64,000 nucleotides of DNA from Chloroflexota bacterium (GCA_026707745.1 JAPOWG010000116.1:1-64000), one strand, 5' to 3'. Counted from the first letter of the stretch, positions 25,701 to 34,413 are shown. The notes: generated by a model from the letters alone, not told the origin. Made by a program: numbers and translations.

Positions 25701-28148
25701 CTACGACGCCACCCGCGCCCCGCGCAAGCGCAGCGAGTTCGTCACAACGAACACGCTTGAGAAGGCCATCGCAGCCGCCGCGAACATGGGCACCAGGCCG
25801 CCCAGCATGGCCACTGGAATCAGCACGATATTGTAGATGAAAGCCCAGAAGAGGTTCTCATAAATCGTGCGCATGGTACGGCGGCTGAGATCCAGCGCGG
25901 AGACGACGGCTGTTAGGTCGCCGCTGACCAGGGTGACGTCGCTCGCTTCGATGGCGATGTCGGTGCCTGTGCCGATGGCGAAGCCGACATCGGCGCTGGC
26001 CAGCGCCGGCGCGTCGTTGATGCCGTCTCCCACCATGCCGACTTTTTCGCCCTTGTTTTGCAATTCCTGGACGACCGCCGCTTTGTCCGCCGGCAGCACA
26101 TCAGCATAAACGCGCGTGATGCCAACTTCCTGCGCGATCGCTTGAGCCGTACCCTGATTGTCGCCGGTGATCATCGCCACCTCGAGTCCGCGCGCCTTTA
26201 AGGCTGCGATGGCCACGCGCGAACTGGGCTTGAGCGGGTCGCCGATGCCCAACGCGCCGATCAGGCGGCCGTCGACGGCGACGAGGGCGACGGTGCGCGC
26301 ATTCCGCGCCAGGCGGCTGATATCTTCGTCCAGCGCTGATGTGTCGACTCCGTTTTCCCGCATCAGCGCCGCGTTGCCGACGAGGACTGTTTGTCCAGCA
26401 ATGCATGCTTGAACGCCGCGGCCGGGCAGCGCCTCGAAGCTGTCGAGCGGCAGGGGGTTAAGCGCTTGCGCCGCCGCTTTGGCGAGCACGGCGGCGGCCA
26501 GTGGATGTTCGCTGGCGGCTTCGGCCGATGCCGCGAAGCGCAGGACGGACTCGGCGTCGCCGCCCGGCCGGGCGATGACGTCGGTGACGCTGGGCTGCCC
26601 GGCGGTGATGGTGCCGGTTTTATCCAGCAGAATGGCGCTCAGGGCTTTGGTCCTTTCCAGCGATTCGCTATTGCGGAAGAGGATGCCGGATTCGGCGCCG
26701 CGTCCCGTGCCGACCATGATGGCGGTGGGCGTGGCCAGTCCCAGGGCGCAGGGGCAGGCGATCACCAGCACGGCGATCATATTGAGGATGGCCGTCGGCA
26801 GGTTCGCGCCGCCAACAGCGAGCCAGCCGACAAGCGTGATGATGGCGAGCACGATGACGAGCGGCACAAAGTAGGCGGAGACGCGGTCGGCAATCGCTTG
26901 GATGGGCGCTTTGCTGCCTTGCGCCGCTTCCACCAGGCGGATGATCTGCCCCAGGACGGTGTCCTTGCCGACGCGCTGCGCTTCGGCGATCAAGCGGCCC
27001 TGTTGATTGACCGTGCCGGCGATGACTTCGTCGCCGGTTTTCTTGTTCACCGGCATGCTCTCGCCGCTGAGCATGGACTCGTCGACCGACGAGCGGCCCT
27101 CATTGACGATGGCGTCGACCGGGATGCGTTCGCCCGGCTTGACCAAGAGCAGGTCGCCCGGCGCGACTTCGTCGATGGGAATCGACTTCTCTTTGCCATC
27201 GCTGAGCAGCGTGGCAGTTTTTGGCGTCAGCCCGATCAATTTCTTGATAGCGGCGCTGGTGCGGCCCTTGGCCCGCGCCTCCAGCAACTTGCCCAGGGTG
27301 ACCAGCGTGAGAATGACAGCGGTCGATTCGAAGTAATCCAGTTTGCCGACGACATCGGAGAAACCGAACAGGATGCCCAGCAGGACGATGATGCCGTAGA
27401 TGTAAGCCGCGATGGAGCCCATGGCAACCAGCACATCCATATTGGCGTGGCCGTGGTGCATCGACCGGCTCCCGCCGCTGAGGAATTGTCCCCCCAGCAT
27501 CAGCATTACAGGCGTGGCCAGCGCGCCGAAGATAAAGAGCCAGATGTCCTCGGTCAGGAACGCGAAATTGTCCATTATGAAAGGAACCTGGTGCGCGAAG
27601 TGGCGCGCCATGCTGAGGATGGTCAGCGGGATGGTGAAAATGGCGCCAATCTTGACCAGACGGGCCTGGCGATCAATTTCGGCTTGACGAACAGCCGCTT
27701 CGTGGTCTTCGGGGGCATCTGTGTCGGATGTGTCGATGACGCCGTAGCCGGCGCGCTCGACGGCGTCAACCAGGTCGCGGCGGCGCGTCGCGCCGGGCAG
27801 AAAAGACACGGTCGCCTTTTCGCTGGTGAGATTGACATTGGCGCTGATGACGCCATCGGTCTTGTTAAGCGCGCGGCTGACATTCTTTTGGCACATGGCG
27901 CAGGTCATGCCGGTGATGGGCAGGTCGATACTGGCTGTGGCGACGCCATAGCCGGATTTTTCAATCTGCGTAACCAGATCGCGCATATCGACTTTACTGG
28001 TGTCATACTGAACGGCTGCCTTTTCTGTCGCCAGGTTCACGTGGACCTCGTCAACGCCTTCGGCCTTGCGCAGGCCCTGTTCGACATTTTTAACGCACAT
28101 GGCGCAGGTCATACCGGTAACCGGTAATGTAATCTGTTCGTTTGTCAT
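25701..28148 (-). CDS. copA: copper-translocating P-type ATPase
   Basis: 815 aa P1B-type ATPase that exports Cu(I) across the cytoplasmic membrane. Two N-terminal HMA domains each carry GMTCAMC. Transmembrane helices flank the Cu-binding ACPCALGLATPTA (CPC). The actuator motif is LSGES, the phosphorylation site LLDKTGTIT, the P1B-specific His-Pro SEHPLAAAVL, and the hinge MVGDGINDAPALA. Full length. AGGGA lies nine bases before the ATG. csoR is 15 bases upstream on the same strand, so the pair forms a copper-responsive operon. Its 3' end is repeated in tandem just downstream. Confidence 0.97.
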   Translation of the reverse strand: MTNEQITLPVTGMTCAMCVKNVEQGLRKAEGVDEVHVNLATEKAAVQYDTSKVDMRDLVTQIEKSGYGVATASIDLPITGMTCAMCQKNVSRALNKTDGVISANVNLTSEKATVSFLPGATRRRDLVDAVERAGYGVIDTSDTDAPEDHEAAVRQAEIDRQARLVKIGAIFTIPLTILSMARHFAHQVPFIMDNFAFLTEDIWLFIFGALATPVMLMLGGQFLSGGSRSMHHGHANMDVLVAMGSIAAYIYGIIVLLGILFGFSDVVGKLDYFESTAVILTLVTLGKLLEARAKGRTSAAIKKLIGLTPKTATLLSDGKEKSIPIDEVAPGDLLLVKPGERIPVDAIVNEGRSSVDESMLSGESMPVNKKTGDEVIAGTVNQQGRLIAEAQRVGKDTVLGQIIRLVEAAQGSKAPIQAIADRVSAYFVPLVIVLAIITLVGWLAVGGANLPTAILNMIAVLVIACPCALGLATPTAIMVGTGRGAESGILFRNSESLERTKALSAILLDKTGTITAGQPSVTDVIARPGGDAESVLRFAASAEAASEHPLAAAVLAKAAAQALNPLPLDSFEALPGRGVQACIAGQTVLVGNAALMRENGVDTSALDEDISRLARNARTVALVAVDGRLIGALGIGDPLKPSSRVAIAALKARGLEVAMITGDNQGTAQAIAQEVGITRVYADVLPADKAAVVQELQNKGEKVGMVGDGINDAPALASADVGFAIGTGTDIAIEASDVTLVSGDLTAVVSALDLSRRTMRTIYENLFWAFIYNIVLIPVAMLGGLVPMFAAAAMAFSSVFVVTNSLRLRGARVAS

Positions 28149-28163
28149 GGCTGGAATCCCTGT

Positions 28164-28460
28164 CTAATTGTTGATCAGTTTGAGAATCTTCTGCAAATCG
28201 CCCACGGCGCCGGCCGGATCTTCGTTCATCTCCGCCTGCAGCGTGTTTTCGATGTAGCAATCGAAAAGATGATTGATCAGACTGCTCATGCCCTTCTCAA
28301 TCGTGCGGGCGCGCAGGACCCGCTCTTCACAACTGCCGGCGTCGGCGGCGATCAAATCTTCCAGCGCCTTAAGCTGTCCTTGAATCCGCTTGATTCGGTT
28401 GATGGTCTTGCTATTGTGCGCCTCGCGGGTCGCTTCAACTTGCATGGCTGATTCTATCAT
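28164..28460 (-). CDS. csoR: CsoR-type copper-sensing repressor
   Basis: 98 aa, all-helical DUF156 repressor that releases DNA on binding Cu(I). The family's RIKRIQGQLKALEDLI and the ligand set are present: Cys in GSCEERV and His/Cys in INHLFDCY (HxxxC), the CsoR Cu(I) site. ATG 28460 follows GGAG at six to seven bases; a longer frame upstream would run through the operator and is rejected. It is co-directional with and 15 bases from copA. A palindrome at 28472-28495 covers its promoter region. Confidence 0.92.
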   Translation of the reverse strand: MIESAMQVEATREAHNSKTINRIKRIQGQLKALEDLIAADAGSCEERVLRARTIEKGMSSLINHLFDCYIENTLQAEMNEDPAGAVGDLQKILKLINN

Positions 28461-28471
28461 TGCGCGCTCCT

Positions 28472-28495
28472 TATACCCATACCCGTATAGGTATA
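28472..28495. promoter_or_regulatory. CsoR operator
   Basis: TATACC (28472-28477) and GGTATA (28490-28495) are exact inverted halves around a 12-base centre. This resembles known CsoR boxes, which contain ATACC...GGTAT. It ends 12 bases before the csoR start, suited to autorepression of csoR-copA. Confidence 0.7.
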
Positions 28496-28541
28496 TATTA
28501 TCAAGACAACAATAGAAGCGCAAATCTTTCGTCTGGCGTAT

Positions 28542-29894
28542 TCAGCTGTCGTAGGCGATGAGAGGCACGGCGCTGCACTTGCCGCCGGTGACGGTGGCGT
28601 CAATGCGGATCCAGACGTGATCCGCCAGTTTCCACCAGAGCAAGTCGTCGGCGCCGATGGCGCGGGCTATGGGATCGGCGCTTTCGCGATGCCCCATGAC
28701 GGCGATGATGGGCGCCCCTGGATCGGGATGGGAGCGGATGTTGGCGCCAAAGGTGCCGGCCGTGATCTTGCAAGGCGCTTCCAGGGACATGCCTTCCAGC
28801 GGACTTTGACCGGCGTCGGGGCGCTTTTCTATGATCGTGTAGGGATCCAGGCCGACGCGTGTGGGATAGTGGAGCGCGGCGATCGGCAAGCTCAGCATAC
28901 TGCCGTAGTCATAGGCGCTGGGCGCCGCGGGGTCCTCCGCGGACGTGGGACTGCCGTCTTCGGCGAGGCGCAGCGGGACTTGTGCATAGAAGCCGCTTTT
29001 CACGACGACCCTTGCCTCCGGGACGATGATGGATGCCTCGCCGTCCAGGACGTAAATCGACATGCCGGCGTCGATCTGCGCTTGCAGGAAAGCGGTGCCA
29101 TTGAGGCGGATATCAAGCCCATTGAGCCAAAACTGGCGCGGCGGCTGGAACCGATTCGACTGCAAAAGGAGGCCGCTTTCGGCGGCGCCCGCGCAGGGGG
29201 CGTCGTCTATGCCGGTGCGGAAGTCAAAGGCTTGCCAGGGGAACCAGAGCGGAAGGCCCGCGTTGTCGCGCGGCGCACTTTGCAGCTGGCCGATATCACC
29301 CGCCACCAGTTCTCGGCTGATCCAACCGATTTCTTCCGGGTCGACGTAGGCTTGGATCCAGGTGCCGTCTTCATTGAGTCTGACCGCTTTGAGGCCCGTG
29401 CGCTGGGCGACCGTTCTGATGACCTGAGCATCGGTATTGGGTTCGGCGCGCAGGTTTGCGCCCTGGGCCGCCGTCACCGCGATATCCAGCAAGGGCGCGG
29501 GTATCGACGCCGGAGGCGGGGGGAAGAGCGCGACATCGCCAAAGGCGAGCAAGGCGGTGGTCTGGGCTTCCAGGCTGTCCGGGGGATAGGCCGCAAACAA
29601 GATGCGCGCGGTTCCCCAGGTCTTGTCCTCGCTGCTGGTGCTAAACCAATCGACGCTGTTCGATGCGGCTTGGTCGCCGGGCTGCGAGAATACTACAGTT
29701 GGGACATCGGGCAACCTGGCCAGCGAGACGGTGGGATGGCCAAAGCAGATTGAGTTAATCTCCTGTTCGGCGCAGGCGCTGGAGACGCTCCCGATCGCCC
29801 GATCTTGCAAAGCCGGGCAAGAACTATTTTGCGCAGCGGCGACTGTGGCCAGCAAAGATAGAATCAAGCTAGCGAGAAGAAGTCTCATCCGCAT
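28542..29894 (-). CDS. secreted protein with SH3-like domains
   Basis: 450 aa. A signal peptide (MRMRLLLASLILSLLATVAAAQ) predicts export. A bacterial SH3 (SH3b) domain lies at about 140-200 (VTAAQGANLRAEPNTDAQVI ... GTWIQAYVDPEEIGWISREL). A second is at the C-terminus, about 385-440 (GTFGANIRSHPDPGAPIIAV ... WWKLADHVWIRIDA). The central part is unassigned; it contains paired cysteines that could form disulfides. SH3b proteins of this type often bind cell-wall or surface polymers. It stands alone; copper genes downstream are on the same strand but separated by the operator. Confidence 0.8.
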   Translation of the reverse strand: MRMRLLLASLILSLLATVAAAQNSSCPALQDRAIGSVSSACAEQEINSICFGHPTVSLARLPDVPTVVFSQPGDQAASNSVDWFSTSSEDKTWGTARILFAAYPPDSLEAQTTALLAFGDVALFPPPPASIPAPLLDIAVTAAQGANLRAEPNTDAQVIRTVAQRTGLKAVRLNEDGTWIQAYVDPEEIGWISRELVAGDIGQLQSAPRDNAGLPLWFPWQAFDFRTGIDDAPCAGAAESGLLLQSNRFQPPRQFWLNGLDIRLNGTAFLQAQIDAGMSIYVLDGEASIIVPEARVVVKSGFYAQVPLRLAEDGSPTSAEDPAAPSAYDYGSMLSLPIAALHYPTRVGLDPYTIIEKRPDAGQSPLEGMSLEAPCKITAGTFGANIRSHPDPGAPIIAVMGHRESADPIARAIGADDLLWWKLADHVWIRIDATVTGGKCSAVPLIAYDS

Positions 29895-29934
29895 GACGCC
29901 TCATCGCGGACGGAGAACTGCGGCGCTCGAACAG

Positions 29935-30035
29935 CCAGAGCCGCTCGGCGCGTAACCGGCGAAAAGGGTCGGCCGCGCTCAGGCAAAATCGTAAGCCTTC
30001 TCGCCGCATGAGCGACGCGGTTTACGTAAACAGGC
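29935..30035 (+). repeat. structured repeat S, copy c
   Basis: The fullest copy: GCCGCTCGGCGCGTAACCGG at the left, CGCGCTCAGG in the middle, then GCATGAGCGACGCGGTTTAC. It lies between two minus-strand genes, so its position does not depend on a plus-strand neighbour. Confidence 0.6.
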
Positions 30036-30089
30036 GCCAAGCCAGCGCGTCCTTGACGCGGCTCCGACGGCTTATGGAATCGAGTGAAG

Positions 30090-30494
30090 TCATATCCGCT
30101 CATATAGCTCCAGCAGCACGCCGCAAGCGCTCCCGGGATGAACAAAGGCATAGCGCCTGCCGTCGCGTTCGCGGGGGACCTCGTTGATCAATTCAACCCC
30201 GCTATCACGCAAAGCTTGCAGCACCCTATCGAGATCCGGCACTTCCAGGCAGAAATGGTGCAGGCCGGGTCCGCGCTTGGCAAGGTACCTAGCGACGCCG
30301 CTATCCTCCGCGGTCGGCTGAATCAACTCGAGATGGGAATCGCCCAAGTTGAGAAAGGCGACATCAACCCCTTCGCCGGTGATGGATTGCCTCGCCCCGG
30401 CGCGCGGCAGCCCAAGGGCGCCGCACCAGAAAGCAAGGGCGTCATCGAGGTTGTCAACCACCACCGCGAGGTGATTCAAGCTGATTTCGGGCAT
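30090..30494 (-). CDS. mce: methylmalonyl-CoA epimerase
   Basis: 134 aa vicinal-oxygen-chelate (glyoxalase) protein that interconverts (S)- and (R)-methylmalonyl-CoA between the carboxylase and the mutase. Metal ligands are visible as H8 (NHLAVVV), H79/80 (GLHHFCLEV) and E129 (LLELYE). GPGLHHFCLEV and HPGSACGVLLEL are family blocks. The start at 30494 follows GGAAGGG at eight bases; 13 extra upstream codons are not needed. Divergent from the acyl-CoA dehydrogenase gene. The mutase, its B12 chain, MeaB and a carboxylase are all elsewhere in the window. Confidence 0.92.
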   Translation of the reverse strand: MPEISLNHLAVVVDNLDDALAFWCGALGLPRAGARQSITGEGVDVAFLNLGDSHLELIQPTAEDSGVARYLAKRGPGLHHFCLEVPDLDRVLQALRDSGVELINEVPRERDGRRYAFVHPGSACGVLLELYERI

Positions 30495-30540
30495 GTGATG
30501 CGCCCTTCCATGAGACGGGTGATGCGCGTCCATTGAATGT

Positions 30541-30546
30541 TATAAT
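30541..30546 (+). promoter_or_regulatory. possible -10 box for the acyl-CoA dehydrogenase
   Basis: A perfect TATAAT lies 52 bases before the chosen start; no matching -35 is seen at 16-18 bases. Confidence 0.35.
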
Positions 30547-30598
30547 AACAAGCGCAAACTGCAAAACAAATACATGACGAATGTGGAGGAAGATGCAG

Positions 30599-31789
30599 AT
30601 GGTTCTAGCCGAACAAGCGCGTCCTCTGAGTCTAGCGATGAGCGAAGAGCACGAGATGCTGCTGGCGGCGGTAAGAGATTTTGCCCGGCGCGAAATCGCG
30701 CCCATCGCGGCCGAGTTCGATGAATCGGGCGAGTTTCCGCTGGAGACGGTGCGCAAAATGGGGGAAATGGGATTGATGGGCATTGAGGTGCCGGAGGAAT
30801 ACGGCGGCGCCGGCATGGACACGCTGGCGCAGGCCCTGGCCATGATCGAAATCGCCAAAGCGGATGCCAGCCATAGCACGATCATGAGCGTGCATAATTC
30901 GCTCTATTGTTATCCTATCCTGGTCTTCGGGACGGAGCGGCAAAAGCGGGAGTGGATCACGCCCGTGGCCAGCGGCCAGCAGATCGGCGCCTACAGCTTG
31001 ACCGAGCCGATGTCGGGCAGCGACGCCGGCAATATGGCGAGCCGCGCCCGCCTCAGCGACGCGGGCACGCACTATATCATCAATGGGCGCAAGAGCTGGG
31101 TCACCAGCGGTCCGGTGGCCGATCGTCTGATCTTGTTCACCATGACCGCCGCCGAAGCCAAACATCGCGGCATCACCGCCTTTCTCATCGATACGGGCCA
31201 GCCGGGCTTCAACCGGGGCAAGGTGGAACCGAAGCTGGGTATCCGCGCCAGCGCCACCAGCGAGATCATCTTCGACAATTACGCCTGTCCGGTCGAGAAT
31301 GTGCTGGGGGAAGTGGGGCAAGGCTTCAAGATCGCGATGACGGTTTTGGACGCGGGGCGGATCGGCATCGCGGCGCAAGCGCTGGGCATTGCCGAGGCGG
31401 CCTATGAAGCCGCGCTGGCATATGCCCGGGAGCGCGAAGCCTTTGGGGCGCCGATCGGCAGCTTTCAAATGATCCAGCAGAAGATCGCCGATATGAAAAC
31501 GCGCATCGAGGCGAGCCGCGCCCTGCTCTATCAAGCCATACTCGCCAAGGGGCGGGCGGCGGCCATCGGCGCGCGCTATACCAGCGAAGCGAGCATGGCG
31601 AAGCTGTTTTGCAGCGAAACCGCAGCTTATGTGACCGATGAGGCGATACAAATCCATGGTGGCATGGGCTACAGCAAAGAGCTGCCGGTGGAGCGTTATT
31701 ACCGCGACGCCCGCATCACCCGGATTTACGAAGGCACAAGCGAGATCCAACGCATGGTGATCGCGAGAAACGAATTGGGGTTGAGATGA
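30599..31789 (+). CDS. short/medium-chain acyl-CoA dehydrogenase
   Basis: 396 aa FAD enzyme of beta-oxidation, closest in pattern to butyryl-CoA-type dehydrogenases. Marks are GAYSLTEPMSGSDAGN (FAD), SWVTSGPVADRLILF, REAFGAPIGSFQMIQQKIAD, QIHGGMGYSKELPVERYYRD, and RITRIYEGTSEIQRMVIAR, whose Glu is the catalytic base. GGAGGA lies eight bases before ATG 30599; earlier in-frame ATGs are too close to or upstream of it. Coupled by ATGA to the MDR dehydrogenase that follows. Confidence 0.92.
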   Translation: MVLAEQARPLSLAMSEEHEMLLAAVRDFARREIAPIAAEFDESGEFPLETVRKMGEMGLMGIEVPEEYGGAGMDTLAQALAMIEIAKADASHSTIMSVHNSLYCYPILVFGTERQKREWITPVASGQQIGAYSLTEPMSGSDAGNMASRARLSDAGTHYIINGRKSWVTSGPVADRLILFTMTAAEAKHRGITAFLIDTGQPGFNRGKVEPKLGIRASATSEIIFDNYACPVENVLGEVGQGFKIAMTVLDAGRIGIAAQALGIAEAAYEAALAYAREREAFGAPIGSFQMIQQKIADMKTRIEASRALLYQAILAKGRAAAIGARYTSEASMAKLFCSETAAYVTDEAIQIHGGMGYSKELPVERYYRDARITRIYEGTSEIQRMVIARNELGLR

Positions 31790-32832
31790 AGGTTGAGACG
31801 ATGAGAGCAGCGACATTAAAAGCGCACGGGGGTCCGGAGGTCGTCGACTATCGTGAAGATCTGCCGATTCCCGAGCCGGCATTCGGTGAAGTTCGCGTCA
31901 AGATCAAAGCGGCGGCGCTAAACCGTTTGGACCTGTGGGTGCGCGCGGGCTGGAAGGGCTTGGCGCTCGACTTCCCGCATGTGATTTGTTCGGATGGCGC
32001 CGGACTGGTCGATGCCTTGGGCGATGGCGTGAATCAGTTCGCCGTCGGCGACCGCGTCTGCATTGATCCCACCATCGTTCAACCCGGCGATCCGGCCTTG
32101 CACAGTGGATTGGAAAACCAGTCGCGCATTGCCATTCTCGGCGAGCATCACAGCGGCACGGCGGCCGAGTATGTGGTTTTGCCAGAGCGTAATCTGATGC
32201 GCATGCCGGATGAATTCGATTTTGGGGAGGCGGCGGCGGCGGGCCTGGTCGGCGTGACCGCCTGGCATTCCTTGATTACGCGGGGCGGACTTCAGGCCGG
32301 CGAGTCCGTGCTGATTGTAGGCGCCGGCGGCGGCGTCAACAGCATCAGCATTCAGATTGCCAAGCTGGCGGGGGCGACGGTTTACGTCGTGGGCAGCAAT
32401 GCGGAAAAATGCCGTCAAGCCGAAGCGCTGGGCGCTGACATGACGATCAATCGCGAAGACGAAGCGCAGTGGTCGCGCGCCATCTACAAACTGAGTAATC
32501 GGCGCGGCGTCGATGTGGTGGTCGACAATGTGGGCGCGGCGACATTGAGCCAGAGCATGCGCGCCTGTCGCATTGGCGGGCGCATCTTGATCGTCGGCGG
32601 CACCAGCGGCTATGACTTCGAGATGAATGTAGCGCAGCTTTTCGCGCGGCAGATCGCGCTGATCGGCAGCACGATGGGACCGCATCGCGATTATATGGCT
32701 GTCATGGATCAGGTCTTTGCGGGGCGGCTGCAAGCGGTGATCGGCGCGCGCCTGCCCTTGAGCGAGGCGCGTCAGGCGCAAGAATTGCTGGCGCAGAATG
32801 CGGTCTTTGGAAAGGTCGTGCTGGAGCTTTGA
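31786..32832 (+). CDS. MDR-superfamily alcohol dehydrogenase/quinone oxidoreductase
   Basis: 348 aa. The GroES-like N-terminal domain (PIPEPAFGEVRVKIKAAALN, HVICSDGAGLVDALG) is followed by a Rossmann domain with VLIVGAGGGVNSISIQIAKL, the NAD(P)-binding loop. AAAAGLVGVTAWHSL is the usual hinge. The four-Cys structural-zinc loop is absent, as in quinone-oxidoreductase-like members. It overlaps the acyl-CoA dehydrogenase stop, so a role in acyl-CoA or alcohol/aldehyde metabolism is likely (for example as an acryloyl- or crotonyl-CoA-type reductase), but the substrate cannot be read from sequence. Confidence 0.88.
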   Translation: MKVETMRAATLKAHGGPEVVDYREDLPIPEPAFGEVRVKIKAAALNRLDLWVRAGWKGLALDFPHVICSDGAGLVDALGDGVNQFAVGDRVCIDPTIVQPGDPALHSGLENQSRIAILGEHHSGTAAEYVVLPERNLMRMPDEFDFGEAAAAGLVGVTAWHSLITRGGLQAGESVLIVGAGGGVNSISIQIAKLAGATVYVVGSNAEKCRQAEALGADMTINREDEAQWSRAIYKLSNRRGVDVVVDNVGAATLSQSMRACRIGGRILIVGGTSGYDFEMNVAQLFARQIALIGSTMGPHRDYMAVMDQVFAGRLQAVIGARLPLSEARQAQELLAQNAVFGKVVLEL

Positions 32833-32949
32833 CGTATGCCCCCCATCTGCCGGGGCAATCAAAGCGATGACGTCAATCAACGCGAGAAACATGCTTTTGT
32901 AACTAAACAAGAAAGTAATGCAAATTTTGCTAAAGCAACGATCTGTAAC

Positions 32950-33150
32950 GCTTGTCCGCTACTGGTTCATGCTAACGCGCTTTTTTCACCCCTCACCCCC
33001 CGGCCCCCTCTCCCACAAGGGGAGAGGGGGAGCTACGCTTGGCGGACTTCGTAGTGATTTGTTGCGAATCGCAAGGATCTATCTCCTTTTAGATATGGTT
33101 TTGGTATTGTTCCAGTTATCTATACGTATAGTTCTCAGTACCGGACAAGC
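32950..33150. mobile_element. MITE-like element A, complete copy
   Basis: 201 bp. Terminal inverted repeats GCTTGTCCGCTACTG (32950-32964) and CAGTACCGGACAAGC (33136-33150) match at 14 of 15 positions. Just inside the left end is a CCCTCTCCC/GGGGAGAGG hairpin. There is no coding potential. It sits within flanks resembling element B (TGCAAATT on the left, TTTTTTGAGAATTTGCA on the right), so it may be nested. A GGGGCAACTC/GAGTCGCTCC imperfect hairpin follows at about 33156-33180. The remaining spacer 32833-33265 holds no gene. Confidence 0.7.
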
Positions 33151-33265
33151 CTTGTAGGGGCAACTCAGTGAGTCGCTCCTACAATTGGTTGCTTTTTTGA
33201 GAATTTGCATTTCTTTGTTAGGTTTACTTCTGTGCCTCTTTGGTGAATTCAAACAGATTTTAGCG

Positions 33266-33742
33266 ATGGCATTTGACGGCTCTGTAATCTATCAAGTGGC
33301 GAACGACCTGGGCTTGGACAATCTGAACCGGGTCGCGCGGCGGGCTGGCGTCATGAGCGTCTTGCAGGTCACGGCTTATTATTCCGGGCGGCGGATCCGC
33401 CACTCAGTCGCGCGCGTGATCGAATATCAGATGGGAGAGGTCGAGCTGCTGCTGGTCTACGAAGGCTTCAATCAGCACAAGCCGCTGCGGCTGAGCCTGC
33501 CGAAAGACCGTCTGGAGAAGCTGGTTCGAGCCTTGCGCCAGGCGAAGTTCGACACGCTGCGCGATCAAGACGGATTGTCCTTCACCGATCGGGGCCTGTG
33601 GCTGATTCAGCGCGCGGCCGGGACGTACAGCCACGGCGTGATTGTCTCGCCGGACAAACCGCAACTGCCCTGGTCGTCGATCGTCAACGCCATCGACGAT
33701 TACCTGCCGAGCGCTATCCGCGAAGTGCCATTGAGGAACTGA
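33266..33742 (+). CDS. hypothetical protein paired with a CYTH gene
   Basis: 158 aa from ATG 33266; an in-frame GTG/ATG start further upstream would translate repeat DNA and is rejected. No good ribosome site. Alternating charged and hydrophobic stretches (GRRIRHSVARVIEYQMGEVE, PLRLSLPKDRLEKLVRALR, GTYSHGVIVSPDKPQLPW) suggest a compact alpha/beta protein, no signal peptide. No family recognised. Twelve bases separate it from the CYTH gene, so both are probably one operon. Confidence 0.65.
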   Translation: MAFDGSVIYQVANDLGLDNLNRVARRAGVMSVLQVTAYYSGRRIRHSVARVIEYQMGEVELLLVYEGFNQHKPLRLSLPKDRLEKLVRALRQAKFDTLRDQDGLSFTDRGLWLIQRAAGTYSHGVIVSPDKPQLPWSSIVNAIDDYLPSAIREVPLRN

Positions 33743-33754
33743 GAAGGACGGGCG

Positions 33755-34360
33755 ATGTCGCAAACGGACATGCAAGAGGTGGAAATCAAGTTGCATACGC
33801 CGGACCTGGCTCCCGTGCAGCGGGCGCTGGAAGCCGCCGGTGCGGTCTTGAAATCGCCGCGCGTATTCGAGCGCAACCTGCGCTACGAGAATGCGGCGGG
33901 CACGTTGACGGCGGGGGGCATTGTCTTGCGGCTGCGGCAGGATGAGCAGGCCAAGCTGACCTACAAATCGGGCGCGAGCAGCGAGGACGGCATCTTCAGG
34001 CGCTTCGAGGCGGAAGTCGTCGTCAGCGACTTTGCGACGATGGATGTCATCCTGCGGCGGCTGGGCTACGTGGTGGCGCTGATTTACGAGAAGTACCGGA
34101 CGACCTGGATTCTGGGGGACGCCGAGATCGTGCTGGATGAGTTGCCTTACGGGCATTTCACCGAGATTGAGGCCGACGCGGAGGAGATTGAGCGGGTTGT
34201 GAGCGCGTTGGGCTTGGGCGGGTATCGAAGGATGAGCGGGAGTTATGTGGAGATTTTTGCCGAGTTGAAGTGGAAGTTGGGCTTGAGGATGCGGGATTGC
34301 AGTTTTGAGGCCTTTGCCGGGTTGGATGTGGATCTGCGGGATTTGGTGGATTCATCATAG
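33755..34360 (+). CDS. CYTH domain protein (class IV adenylate cyclase/triphosphatase-like)
   Basis: 201 aa. The signature ExExK is at residues 8-12 (EVEIKL). Further CYTH marks are VLRLRQDEQAKLTYK and YEKYRTTW, then EIVLDELPYGHFTEIE. The closed beta-barrel of this family hydrolyses inorganic triphosphate or thiamine triphosphate, or makes cAMP; sequence alone does not decide. CYTH genes often sit with CHAD genes; a CHAD protein is at 44190-45131, not adjacent. RBS GAAGGACGG is near the start. Confidence 0.88.
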   Translation: MSQTDMQEVEIKLHTPDLAPVQRALEAAGAVLKSPRVFERNLRYENAAGTLTAGGIVLRLRQDEQAKLTYKSGASSEDGIFRRFEAEVVVSDFATMDVILRRLGYVVALIYEKYRTTWILGDAEIVLDELPYGHFTEIEADAEEIERVVSALGLGGYRRMSGSYVEIFAELKWKLGLRMRDCSFEAFAGLDVDLRDLVDSS

Positions 34361-34393
34361 AGGCTCAGAGGGCACAGAGAGGATTAGATGTAG

Positions 34394-34413
34394 GGGCGAG
34401 CCTTGGCTCGCCC
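34394..34413. repeat. GGGCGAGCC hairpin and ACAGAG-type repeats
   Basis: A perfect 9-bp stem GGGCGAGCC/GGCTCGCCC with a two-base loop. Purine-rich repeats with CACAGAGAGG flank it at about 34361-34384 and 34417-34453; related forms occur at 22258-22290 and 53708-53727. Confidence 0.5.

Noticed and set aside
26391..28127. 578-codon plus-strand frame opposite copA
   Set aside because: Shadow of a complete P-type ATPase.
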